Below the pieces are notes generated by a model that saw only the letters and a program-made list of their open reading frames with translations, was not told where the DNA came from and did not search any database. From NCBI GenBank assembly GCA_003290165.1, contig QNQO01002069.1, forward strand, positions 88,592 to 152,591: DNA of 64,000 nt, written 5' to 3'. Each line of letters begins with the position of its first letter. The stretch's first letter is position 1. Shown piece by piece: positions 44,153 to 53,930 of the stretch. Position numbers and translations under genes: made by a program. This stretch comes from Berberis thunbergii (Eukaryota; Streptophyta; Magnoliopsida; Ranunculales; Berberidaceae).

Positions 44153-45984
44153 TGATATACACGTAATTATTACAAAATATATCCCTTAATTTATATATGT
44201 TAGTGCTTCAATTAATATATTTTATTCTAATTATTTCATTTTTATGTTTTTGTAGGAATTTGCGTGTGAACGAAAAAATCACATTAAGGAGACAATTTGA
44301 GGAAATAATTAATTTGTTGATTCTAGCGGTGGTACAAAAGAGTGGTTCACACATCTAAGCCTAACCCAAATAAGCATAGGTTCACTTACTTTAATCAAAC
44401 CCAAGCCCAGAAAGCTAAAAACCTAAACCCAGCCTAACAAGGAAATAGGAGAACCCTATTTAGGTTTCTCTCTTCCCTTCTCTTTGGGCACTCTCTTTTC
44501 CACGTTTTCTAATCTTCCTCTCTAGTCCAGCCACCATCACCACCTCCATTGGGGCAGAGACAGAGCTCTCTCGCCACTAACCAAACACCACCCTGCCACC
44601 ATCTAACCACCGTCCTCGCCCCTGTTTCACGCTACAAACTTCACCTCGCCACCGTTATCTCTGTCCATAACACAGCCGCCACCACCATCTCCCTCCCTCT
44701 ATCTCACCGCCACCATCACTCGAACACCGTCGCCACAACCGCGCCCACAGTACTGCCGCGAAACAGGGAGCACCTCCCTGTTTCTCTCCCTTGCAGCCGC
44801 CCTCCTTCCTCTTTCTCTCTTCTCCACGGTCTCTCCCTCCTCCACGCCTCTCTCTTTTAGAGCCACCACCACCGCGACAGACTCGCTACCACCGCGAAAC
44901 AGGGAGACCACCTCCCTGTTCCTCGTCCTCCTTCGTGGTTTTGTTATTATCCATGTTCCCTCACCCTCTCTATTTGTTCTTGCAGGTACAGGAGCCGATC
45001 GGGAAGAGAGGAAGCTTGCGAGGAGCGGAGAACAGCGGCGGAGTTGGTCGCATCGCGCTGGGGACGAAGGAGTAGCAGAGCACCAATTTCGCGAGGGAGA
45101 AACTGTTTTTCTCGAGAACCTGTAAGAGCCACCACAGTTTTGGCTATTGACACCCCGAGAACCTGTAAGAGCCACCACAGTGCAAATTTAGCTGCTTTTC
45201 TCGGGATTCATGCGCGTACGGGAAGTGATGGATTCCTCCTCCACTGATGTTGTGACCACCACCACCATGAGTCACTAAACCCCACGCAAGGTGAAGAGGT
45301 GAACTCCTAGATGTAACGCACTAAATTAGTAATTGATTCGCTTTAAGTTTTCACGATGAATAATGATGTTTAATGATTCTCACTTTTATTTAATATAGAA
45401 ATTTATGTTGTTCTAGTGACAAGGATTTCATAGATTTCTTTGTAGATTATTTTTATTCCGGTGATTATCTTTTCTTCTCCATATAAGCTTAGTCACGCTT
45501 TTCTTATGTGTGGAATGTTTAAGAATTACTTGATTCCGGTAGGTTAGTTATATGTGACCGTCATTTATTACGGTATTGTCTCCGGATATATCGTAAGTTT
45601 AGGATATCACATATGACAGACCTTTGTGTTTTCTTAGAAGAAGTGAAATCTAAAATTCATTTACATTAGGGTATATTAATGATTAAAAGATTATTTTTTC
45701 TATTACGTCGTTTGGGATGTGAAACACGTAGTTGAGTTATCATAGCGAATCAATACTAGTTGGCGCGTGAAGTCTAGGATGGATTCTTGGAACCTTGTGA
45801 TTTTTCTAAACTTAATTTTCATTAAATTAAATTCAATTTCGTATTTTAAATTTGTTAGAATTTATTAACTTTAGTTTCGCATAGTTTGTCTTCCTTAACC
45901 TTATTTTGTAGATCATTTTTCCTCGTGGGATCGACACCCCATTCTTTACTGCAATTGACCGCGTGTACTGTTTGGGCGTAATCA
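44153..45984 (+). repeat. 3' LTR of Athila-1
   Basis: 1,832 bp, TGATATACACG to GGGCGTAATCA. It is nearly identical by eye to the left LTR except for a local duplication of CCCGAGAACCTGTAAGAGCC (about 45111-45175), scattered substitutions and the extra tail missing on the left. Confidence 0.9.
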
Positions 45985-46149
45985 ATATTTAACATAAATC
46001 TTATAATTGTGAAAATATTTAGTTTTAATTTATACTGACGAAATATTATATATTGGTCTCTATTATATACGCAGCAATGGTTTTTTTATTGCAAAAAATG
46101 AGTAATTTGATTTAATAAGCTATAAAGTTGTTTCACACAACACAATTAT

Positions 46150-46215
46150 TCAAATAGCTCAATTGGTAAATATTGCAACAGATTTTACTATAGGTCAGGA
46201 GTTCGATTCTCATTA
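46150..46215 (+). repeat. tRNA-derived sequence (SINE-head-like) in CACTA-3 arm
   Basis: ATAGCTCAATTGGTAAATAT resembles an A box and GGTCAGGAGTTCGATTCTCA a B box, 34 bases apart, as in tRNA-derived SINEs. Downstream, GAGTGGTGTCCTTAGAGTTT is repeated in tandem at about 46269 and 46301. No closing tail is clear. Confidence 0.45.
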
Positions 46216-46816
46216 AGCCTAAAAATAAATATATTATATATGAAATTCCATAGTGGGGTCTTATCATCAAGAGTGGTGTCCTTAGAGTTTGGGAGGTAGT
46301 GAGTGGTGTCCTTAGAGTTTGGGAACTAGATTAGATCGTCTCTTAGACAACTTTAATATATCATTTTTTATTGAAAATAATTTCCTTGGTAATTGGTAAC
46401 AATACCGATGACAACTTTCGTTGATATTCATGCATTTTACCAACGAAAAAGTTCTATGATAAAGGTTGTTACCTTTGCCAACGACAATTTTCCTTGATGA
46501 TTTTAAGATTTTTTGAGAAAAATTTTGTAGGTAAATAAAATAGTTCTTGCAACAAACAATTTGTTGGTAACGATATTTGATTTTTACCAACGAATTTCCT
46601 TGGTAGTTGTCAATATTACCAACAAAATATTTTCTTGACTTAGCATCCCTTTTACCAACAAAAATTGTAATTCCTTGGCAAATACCTTTAGCTACGGGGA
46701 TGCCTCCAGGAACCCACCAACGAATTTTTTTCCTTGTTAAAAGTAGTTTTCAACAAAATTTTGAGTTTTGTCAAGGACATTTTTTCTTGAAAAATACCTT
46801 AATTGTTGTAGTGATA

Positions 46817-48692
46817 CATCAGAGGCTGACCACAAGAAGTTCCTCATTATTCCTGTTATATCATCTCTAACACTTGAGGGGAGTATGAAACAAGAGGTCC
46901 AGTACGCATGGAGATTATTCAATATTGCTTTAATCTGAGTAACTCTGCCTGCATATGACACAGTCCTATTCTTCCAAGATTGGACCCTTTTGCGTATGTC
47001 AACTACTGGTAGACATTGGTTATAAGCCAGGCAAGAAGATATCAAGGGCAGTCCCAAACAAGAAGATATCAAGGGCAGTCCCAGGTACATCACAGGGGGC
47101 ACATCTAGATTGAATTCTAGGCACCTAGTAATCGGTGTAAGTTCCTCATTGGGTACCCCTGCAGCAACAAGTTGCTCTTTGAGCAATTTATAGCTAGTCT
47201 CGTGTTTTCTTTGAACAGGCTCAAAGCACTAGATAGTGCCTTTGCAGACTTAATGCTCCCATGAAAAAAAGCAATAAGGTCATCAACAAAACATAGATGG
47301 GGGATCAGAGGATTACTACATTTAGGATGCAGAGTGTATTCTCCTTCATCCACCTTTTTCTTCAGTATAAGGTGCAATAGTTACATAACAAGAACAAATA
47401 AATATGGGGACATTGGACACCCTTGCGTATTCCTCTTTTGGCCCTTATAAAACCTTTAGGAGAACCATTGATAGAGATGGATAACCTAGGGGTCGTAATG
47501 CAAGCCTTCACCCATTCAATGTACTGCTCTGGGAATCGCATCTTCCTCATGACAAGCTCTATTGCTTCCCAATTAACCATATCGTAGGCCTTTCTAAGAT
47601 CAATCTTGGTTGCACATCTGGGAGCTCCTTGGTTTCTATGATAGTTTATGACCAATTCACGAGCTAACATCACATTGTCATGAATATATCTCCCTCTTAT
47701 GAATGCTGACGTATGCAAGCTAACCAGTGTGTGAACTACTTTCTTCATTCTATTTGTCAAGATCGTAGTAATGCATTTGTATAGCACATTACAACAAGAG
47801 ATTGGTCTGAAATCACCCAAATAAGATGCATTAGAAACCTTAGAAATTAAAGTAATATATGTTGCATATACCTCAGGAAATGGAGAATGACGTCAGGAGT
47901 ATTATGCGATAGAAGGATGCCTGCAAGGCTAAAAGGGAAAGGTTATAAGACAATTGTTCGACCAGCCATGCTATACGGTTCAGAATGTTGGGCTACTACG
48001 GGACAACATACACATAGGATGACAGTAGCAGAAATGCGTATGTTAAGGTGGATGTGTGGTAAAACTCATAAGGATAAAATTAGAAATGAAAGAATTAGGA
48101 GATACTTAGGTATAGCGCCCATAGAGGACAAAAATAGATAAAGGCGCGTTTAACTTGGTTTGGTCATGTGCGAAGGAGACCAAGCACGGTGCCAATTAGA
48201 AAAATGTCTAGATTGGCAAGTTAATGGAGGGTGTAGACGGAGGGGACGACCGCTAAAAACTTGGATGAAAGCGGTGAATGAAGATATCATTGAGCTTGGA
48301 TTAGGCGAGGATATGTGGGAAGACCGCATTGCTTGGAAAACCAAAATCCATGTAGCCGACCCCAAAAATATCGGGAATGGGCTTTGTTGATGATGATTTG
48401 CCTCACCTAGTAGCTTCTTGTTTTTGAAAAAGTTCTTGATCACCTTTGTAAAATCATTCCCTATAATCCTCCAGATTGATTTGAAAAATAGTGATGAGAA
48501 GCCATCAGGGTCAGGGGCCTTGTCTGAGCCAATTGAAGACAGAGTTTTTGTGATTTCATCCTGAGTCAGCTCCACAGTCTTGGCCTCAGTAATTGTTCTT
48601 TTCTGCTTGCAAATTGTCAATAATAGCTGTGTCATAGACTTCCTGTTCACCAGCATAAAGATCATCAAAGTGTCTGATGCATTCATTCTCAA
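46817..48692 (-). pseudogene. LINE-B reverse transcriptase, broken
   Basis: Minus strand in order: LTQDEITKTLSSIGSDKAPD with PDGFSSLFFKSIW (about 48480-48560), LLGEANH, then the RTE insertion, then DFRPISCCNVLYKCITTIL, TSAFIRGRYIHDNVMLAREL, ATKIDLRKAYDMVNWEAIEL, LCFVDDLIAFFHGS (FVDD in place of the usual FADD) and FNLDVPPVMYLGLPLISSCL. All major plant LINE reverse transcriptase blocks can be found, but the frame changes several times (near 47440, 47375 and 47190). A 27-base in-frame tandem duplication at about 47028-47085 repeats GLPLISSCL. The domain ends at the CACTA-3 target site. Confidence 0.88.
47870..48404 (+). mobile_element. RTE-type LINE 3' fragment inserted in LINE-B
   Basis: The plus strand reads GVLCDRRMPARLKGKGYKTI, VRPAMLYGSECWATTGQHTH and AEMRMLRWMCGKTHKDKIRN, then after frame changes LTWFGHVRRRPSTVP and RRRGRPLKTWMKAVNEDI. 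This is the C-terminal end of plant RTE-clade LINE polyproteins. It ends in the short tandem tail TTGATGATGAT, characteristic of RTE. It is 5'-truncated, as most LINE copies are, and lies between the LINE-B codons for EANH and TYITLISKV. No clear target duplication could be defined. Confidence 0.82.
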
Positions 48693-48756
48693 TCTCCTTC
48701 ATATCTTCCAGCTTCTCATTATGAGAGTTATAGATGGACAAAATTTTTATTTTTGA

Positions 48757-49887
48757 TCACCTTTTCCGTAGGTAGTGATGAAAATAGGTGACATTTTTAT
48801 CACCTGAACGCATATGTTTTGCTTCTGCTTTTTGCACCACATCTGATTCTGCATTACGGGCTGCTAGTGCATATTGCTTTACTGCTTCTTCTTCTGTCTC
48901 GGCTAGGCTAGAGTTTAGGGGGTCCAATTTAAGCGCACTTTGTGTTAATTCCATGAATTGTTTTGCAGTATTTACTCCACTACTAGCATTAACAAAATTG
49001 TTTTTTCTCCACACTGTCAGCTAAGTTTTCAATTTCTTTAGCTTCTGAACAAAACAATAAGTTGCATTACCAATCACTGGTTGAGCCTAAGCGTCCTGTA
49101 CCACCTCCATATAGCCCTTCTCACGCACCCAAAAGTTGAAGAACCTAAACGGGATAGGACCAAGGTTTGTATGTTCATAGATGGTTAAGATGACTGGTGA
49201 GTGGTCTGATACTCCTGGGTTGAGGAAGTGAACTTCAGAGTTAGGCATATCAAGAAGCCATTCCTGGTTTATCATTGCTCTGTCTAATTCGCACATGATT
49301 CTATTGTCCCCACTCCACTTATTATTCCATGTTAAGAAAAAACCTTGTACTGACAATCAAACAAACCTGCATTCAATGCGCATTCTGCAAAGTCAATAAA
49401 CTGTCCTGGTCGTATCTCCTCCCCCCCCCCCCCCAACTCTTTCTTGGGAATTCAGGATCGAGTTGAAATCTCCCAGCACTGACCATGGGAGTTTGTTATT
49501 TCTCAAGAAATTTTCAAGTTCTAGCCATAATCTCTTTCTGAAGTTGTTGTAACTGTTACCATATACAAATGTCAGAATGCAAGTGTATCCATTAGGCCAT
49601 ATAGACTTCAAGCAGATTGCTTGATCAGACCTAGAAACAACACTTATGTTCACTGCTTGAGGATCCCAAATGACCCATATCCTACCTCCCTGGACTATAT
49701 CATTGTTATCAACTGCTAGCCAATCACACATCAGTTCCTTCTGAATTTTCTCCTTCTTTTCATTACTAACTTTTGTCTCAACCAGACCTATAATACTGAT
49801 ATTCTGCTTGTGTATAAGTTTCCTAACTTCACTCTGCTTTAAGGGGTCATTTTGGCCCCTAACATTCCAACAAGCTGTTCTAATCAT
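48757..49887 (-). pseudogene. LINE-B AP endonuclease domain of ORF2
   Basis: ATG at 49887 opens MIRTACWNVRGQNDPLKQSE, then SIIGLVETKVSNEKKEK (catalytic Glu), QGGRIWVIWDPQAVNISVVS, FVYGNSYNNFRKRLW and WSVLGDFNSILNSQERV. The frame is lost in a run of about 14 C (plus strand, 49421-49434) and resumes as GQFIDFAECALNAGLFDC, then FFLTWNNKWSGDNRIMCELD and NPGVSDHSPVIL (catalytic Asp and His). This is the endonuclease that nicks target DNA. 48757-49014 is the linker to the reverse transcriptase. Confidence 0.88.
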
Positions 49888-50007
49888 CTAAACAGTCTTG
49901 ATTTTGTTCTCCTCCCCCAATAGGGTTAGACCCTCCTTGTCCTATGAGAGACCTAGGCGCTTTAGTAGTATGAGTCTTCGTGGCTAGTGCATCCTCAGGC
50001 CCATGCT

Positions 50008-51519
50008 CTAGTCTCTACAACACCTCAAAAGGATTGTTTTTACTTCGTAGGTTGTGGGTTCTGGTTTGAGTCTGTTGTTGCTTGTTACCTCCTTTATTCT
50101 GTTTTGAAGTGCTACTAGTTGTTGTGTCCATATTCTTGCTTGTACCTCCCTGTCAGCAAGCCTGGGTGATGGGATAACCACTACTGATAGGCTAGGTGTT
50201 GTTGCTTGTATCTCAGTTGGCAGGTCATTGTGAGTCCCGTTTTGTACCTCAGACTGTATCTCATTCACTGGCTCACTCTGCATTCCCATTTGTATCTCAT
50301 TCTGTGTTCTATCTTGCCCCACATCCTTAGCACTAAGCTTGTCAGACAGCATCTCATTGTGCTTGCCATTCTGCACCTCCAACTGACTCTCACTCGGCTG
50401 TTCTCTAAGCTCGTCTTGCTGTATCTGATTCTGTAAGTCTATAGGAGAAGCATTATGTGTTTCCGCATGCTTGTTAGTAGCATTGCGCCTACTAGTCACT
50501 GTTGTCCAACCTTCTTGTGTATCTTCTGGTCCTTGCTTTCCTTGAACCTTTTTCCAGTACTTAGCAGTTGGAGTTGCTGCTTTCTTTTACTTTAGGCACT
50601 TGGCAGAGTTATGACCAAATCCTACACAATACTTGCATCTCTCCGGCTTCCAGGAATACTTAACTTCTACTCTAGTGGTTCTCCCATCATCTGAAACAAC
50701 TTGGATCTCAGTAGGGTACAAGCTGTTTGAACTAATCTCAACACACACTCTTGCAAAAGAAAGCCTAGTTCTTTGCTCAGTTGCTTTGTCAAGCATTAAG
50801 GGAACCCCTATTGCACTGGCAATAGACTGCAAGCCTTCTGGGCTCCAAAGAAAAAGTGGAACCTTTCTCAGGTTGACCCAGACAGGTACTGAGCTTAGCA
50901 CCTCCACATCCTCTTCCATATATGGTTTCCATGGCCTAATAAGGAACAACTTACTAGCTATGTGCACAGGTCCCATTTCCAGAGCCCGTGTCCTGTCTGT
51001 TTCATTAAGAAACTTGAAGAAAAATGCTTTGTCACCATACACCGACATCTCAAATCCATTTTTCAGGCCCCAGATTCGCTTCAAACTGTCATTAACAAAT
51101 CCGTATGAGAGCCTCCTTCCAATAAAGTTTCCTATGATATATTGCTCACATTCGCTCATTATTTTGGTATGGTTTGCAACCTTGATCTGCACCATAGTTT
51201 TACCATCAACCATGGACGGTGGTACGTATGACAAATTAGTTGTTCCTTGTTCTCTACGATTGGCAAACAGCCCTGCCCAACTTATATTTTTTTTCCCAGC
51301 ATTGTTGTTGGTGGCGGCCGTTGGTTCTGCATGTTTTTCTACTGTAACAGTAGGCGCATCTAATATCATTAAAGGCATGTCATTACCTACGGCAGTAGCA
51401 TCCATATTCTTGTTTCTAGGTCCATGACTTGGTTCAGCAAGTCCCCTCTTAGTCGCAGACGCCTCTCCACGAGGGGTAATGGAGGCGCTAGGAGCCTGTG
51501 CACTAACTGTAATCATCAT
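50008..51519 (-). pseudogene. LINE-B ORF1 (gag-like, CCHC knuckle)
   Basis: ATG at 51519 gives 310 codons: a low-complexity N-terminus, KNISWAGLFANRREQGTTNL, a DUF4283-type RNA-binding fold (YIIGNFIGRRLSYGFVNDSL, LFLIRPWKPYMEEDVEVLSS), and the knuckle CKYCVGFGHNSAKC. A TAA stop follows at 50587. The frame then stays open to 50008 with a Gln/Asn-rich stretch of repeated NEIQSEVQNG-type units. ORF1 proteins coat LINE RNA. A 5' UTR of about 100 bases (51520-51623) with repeated CAATTAGGGTTTG lies upstream. Confidence 0.85.
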
Positions 51520-52197
51520 GTCTCAATCAAACCAACAAACATCATCAACATTCACGTTCACACTTGATCGCCTAGCACAAACCCTAATTGAGCCTACAAC
51601 GTACAAACCCTAATTGCCTAGCTCCATCAAATGAATGTTGGCAGGCATTTGATAAGGTGAAAGATTTCTAAAATTGTTAAGTTTTATGGAAAATCTTGAA
51701 AATTTTCTAGAGTTGCTTTCTTAGCCTTAAGAAAAAAAAATCAGATGGTTTGAAAAGATGTAGCACTTATTAGCGTTTCTCACCTCTTGTTTAATCAAAT
51801 GATATGTGTGTGTGTTTTTTTTTCTTTCAAAAATAGACACTTCACTTTGAATATTTTCAAACTTTTGATGAATTGCTTGGGTCTTCTAACACATTGCTTT
51901 CTTCTTCATATGAAATTATGGACTTATTCAGATGGACTTGATAGTAACTTATTATGTTTTTGACATTTTGCAGTATCATGCCTCAGTAAAGCTCAACAAA
52001 CAAGGATTTTTGACGATACCTAGTTTTTTAGTGCAGGTACATAATGTAAAATGTATGTCTTGCACTTAACTTTGTATACTGTGGTTGGTTTATTCTTGAC
52101 GGTGGATTTTTTTTTTTGTTTGATCATAGTTTTTTCTTTTTATTCAAAATCTACACAAGTTAAAAAGATTGCCAATCATTCAAGTTTACTATCAACT

Positions 52198-52384
52198 TAG
52201 TGGTTTTTGGTAGTGTTACTTTGACAGAGCCTTCCCTTCCCCAACCGTGGATTTTGAAATATGAAATTTCTTCCCAAAATGATTTTTTGGTATGTGAAAC
52301 ATTTTGACTATAGTTATACAGATAGTAGCTGTTAACAACATCCTTCTACCCTAATCTTAAGGTAGGAATTCGTTTTTGACCTAC
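52198..52384 (+). repeat. Direct repeat copy 1 in CACTA-2
   Basis: About 187 bases, repeated at 52830-53029 with roughly 90 percent agreement by eye (shared GATTTTGAAAT, TTTCTTCCCAAAATGATTTT and CTAATCTTAAGGTAGGAATT). It lies after the last ligase exon. It is not an LTR by its ends. Confidence 0.8.
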
Positions 52385-52829
52385 CTTTTGACATATAGTT
52401 ATACAGATAGTAGTTTGTTATTTACATTCCTGTTTTAATATATTGTTCATCTGACTTGGAATATCAAACGGACAATCACACTCAACTCTGTTGTCGATTG
52501 TAATCACATAACAATGCTTGGTATATATAAAGTCACCATCCTGTGACAAGGATTTATAGAGGAATTTTCATTAAAACAATTATAGGCAGCTAAAATTGAT
52601 AATCATATATGTCTTCGAATAAACTCACTTGAAGACGGTTAACTGCTTCCAAGGTTATTGCAAGTTCAAACAAATCATCAAAACTAGAAAAATGTTGTTT
52701 GGTCATGACTAGTAGTATACTACAAGAAATAATTGGTTCTTTAGGGTGTGCAACCTGTTTTCAGATGTTCCTTTTACCATTGAATTGAATAGATACTTAA
52801 AGGGTTCGTTAATACTTTCACTATCAAAT

Positions 52830-53029
52830 TAGTGTTTTTGGTAGTGTTACTCTGACAGAGCCTTGCCTTCCCCGACCGTGGATTTTGAAATCTGAAATTT
52901 CTTCCCAAAATGATTTTTTGGTATGTTGAAACATATTCGAGTTAATTTGGGCTATAGTTATACAGATAGTAGTTTGTTAACAACATTATTCTACCCTAAT
53001 CTTAAGGTAGGAATTCCTTTTTGACCTAC
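52830..53029 (+). repeat. Direct repeat copy 2 in CACTA-2
   Basis: Second copy of the repeat at 52198-52384, ending ten bases before the ATG of the glutamate-receptor-like fragment. It could therefore be that gene's upstream region, duplicated once. The 445-bp spacer between the copies has no gene. Confidence 0.8.
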
Positions 53030-53038
53030 AACATTGTT

Positions 53039-53930
53039 ATGTTTCTACCAAGTCCTACTTGTGCTGCTTCATCTTCTCCATTCAAGTTCTTTTTAGTTTT
53101 ATTCATTTTGATCAACCATGGAGCTAGCATAGCACCCAAGACGATGATGATAACCGAAAAGAAGAAAAGATAGCCATGAAAGTTGCAGTACAAGAGCTCA
53201 ACAGTAGCTCTAGCAATAAGTCCAAGCTAGTCCTCCATGGAAGTTGCAGTACAAGATAGCCATGGAAGTTGCAGTACAAGAGTTCAACAGTAGCTCTAGC
53301 AAAGCTGGTACTTGTCATTTTCTAAACTTGTTACATTAACAAACTTGAAGTTCAATGTGTACATTCTGATTATTCAATTTTGGATGTAGCTAATGACCTT
53401 ACCAAAGAACGTGGAGCTCAAACAATTATAGGGATGGAGATATGATAAGAGACGGAGTTTGTTGCTGAGATGGCTAATAAAACAAGTGCCAGTCCTTTCA
53501 TTTGCAGCACCATCCATCATCACGCCTCAATTAACATTGGTAAGATGGCCTTTCTTGCTCAGAATGGCTTACAGGACTCTCTACAGATAAAATGTTTGCC
53601 TCTTACGGTTGGTGAAAAGTTATAGTAATCTATGAAGATGATGCCTACAGTACTGACCCTTGAGTCATTGCACTTCTCTCAGATGCTCTAGGCAGCATTG
53701 GTTCAGAAATTGAACACTAGCTGGCTTTCTCATCCTCTCAGATCCAGATTCTATTATTAGAGAAGAGTTAAACAAGCTAGTGCTTGAGTTTTCATAAATT
53801 TTCAATCATCATTACAATTAGTGACACAAGTTTCCGTCTTAAAACCAAGTTTCTCTGGGCCAAGAAAACAGAAGTGTCTAATGTCCATTGCATGCTAGTG
53901 CTGGAGTTTTTTTTTTTTTGCAGAGTTTTG
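53039..53930 (+). pseudogene. Glutamate-receptor-like (GLR) 5' fragment
   Basis: ATG at 53039 opens a signal-peptide-like stretch, MFLPSPTCAASSSPFKFFLV with LFILINHGASIA. In another frame come DDDNRKEEKIAMKVAVQELN, and further on VANDLTKERGAQTIIGMEI, EFVAEMANKT, VIVIYEDDAYSTD and LLSDALGSIGSEI. This order fits the extracellular ligand-binding-protein-like domain of plant GLR ion channels (EEKIAM.IA, A..LI....VQAIIG, FVA.L.N, V.IYEDD.YG). Multiple frameshifts and stops, plus a local duplication of GAAGTTGCAGTACAAGA at 53181-53285, break it. It is in the same orientation as the other CACTA-2 cargo. Confidence 0.65.

Larger units (their letters stand above)
34697..45984 (+). mobile_element. Athila/Tat-like Ty3/gypsy element in CACTA-3 (Athila-1)
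   Basis: 11,288 bp with target duplication ATATT (34692-34696 and 45985-45989). Both LTRs begin TGATATACACGTAATTATTA, and the right one ends GGGCGTAATCA. Order on the plus strand: LTR, gag, protease, reverse transcriptase, RNase H, integrase, a 2.2-kb non-coding 3' region, polypurine tract GGTTTGGGGGTA (44139-44150), LTR. Pol resembles the Athila/Tat branch (DLGA protease, FMDD reverse transcriptase). The left LTR lacks its last 50 or so bases and the primer binding site. LTRs are still very similar by eye, so this is among the youngest insertions in the nest, yet several disabling changes are present. Confidence 0.92.
33151..46813. mobile_element. Non-autonomous CACTA element in LINE-B (CACTA-3)
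   Basis: Left end CACTACAAGAAATTTATC at 33151, right end in reverse complement CACTACAACAATTAAGG, target duplication ATA (33148-33150 and 46814-46816). Arms at 33151-34691 and 45990-46813 carry many ACCAACAAAA, TTTCCTTGTTA and TTGTTGGTAA motifs in opposite orientations, fitting CACTA subterminal repeats. The nested Athila-like element fills 34697-45984, leaving about 2.4 kb of CACTA DNA with no coding capacity. Removing it and one ATA restores the LINE-B frame (FLWSASDV into the YTKTPMVNW block). Confidence 0.9.
31450..51623 (-). mobile_element. Full-length L1-type LINE with RNase H (LINE-B)
   Basis: The poly(A) tail appears as T17 at 31450-31466 (plus strand) and the 5' end is at 51623. The target duplication CCATCAAATGA lies at 31439-31449 and 51624-51634. 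On the minus strand: 5' UTR, ORF1 with CCHC knuckle, ORF2 with AP endonuclease, reverse transcriptase, zinc-finger-like linker and RNase H, then 3' UTR. Without the nested CACTA-3 and the RTE fragment it measures about 6.0 kb, the normal size of a full-length plant L1. Several frameshifts and stops show that it is no longer active. Its 3' end is related to that of LINE-A at 7427. Confidence 0.93.
30807..52036 (+). pseudogene. D-Ala-D-Ala ligase-like gene fragment split by a LINE
   Basis: Clear exons with canonical splice borders: 31060-31103 (VYSNTPANFDFKLE), 31180-31291 (EFADHLASTVDIVFPVIHGR then FGENEGIK), 31400-31449 plus 51635-51656 (ELLEKANIPFVGTPSNE then CWQAFDK), and 51974-52036 (YHASVKLNKQGFLTIPSFLV). 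This is the plant plastid-type D-alanine--D-alanine ligase family (ATP-grasp), with the internal order of known plant genes. The third exon is interrupted by LINE-B with the 11-bp duplication CCATCAAATGA. Earlier exons are absent or only weakly traceable at 30807, and no later exons were found. It lies inside CACTA-2, so it is a captured fragment, not the host gene itself. Confidence 0.82.

Noticed and set aside
34697..45984. An endogenous pararetrovirus rather than an LTR element
   Set aside because: True LTRs with a 5-bp target duplication, a DDE integrase and a tRNA-Asp type relative show a Ty3/gypsy element. No movement or coat protein of the virus type is seen.
30807..52036. D-Ala-D-Ala ligase as a working host gene with a 20-kb insertion
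   Set aside because: The fragment lies inside CACTA-2, whose ends, ATT duplication and restored copia frame are clear. First and last exons are missing, and an exon is split. It is cargo.
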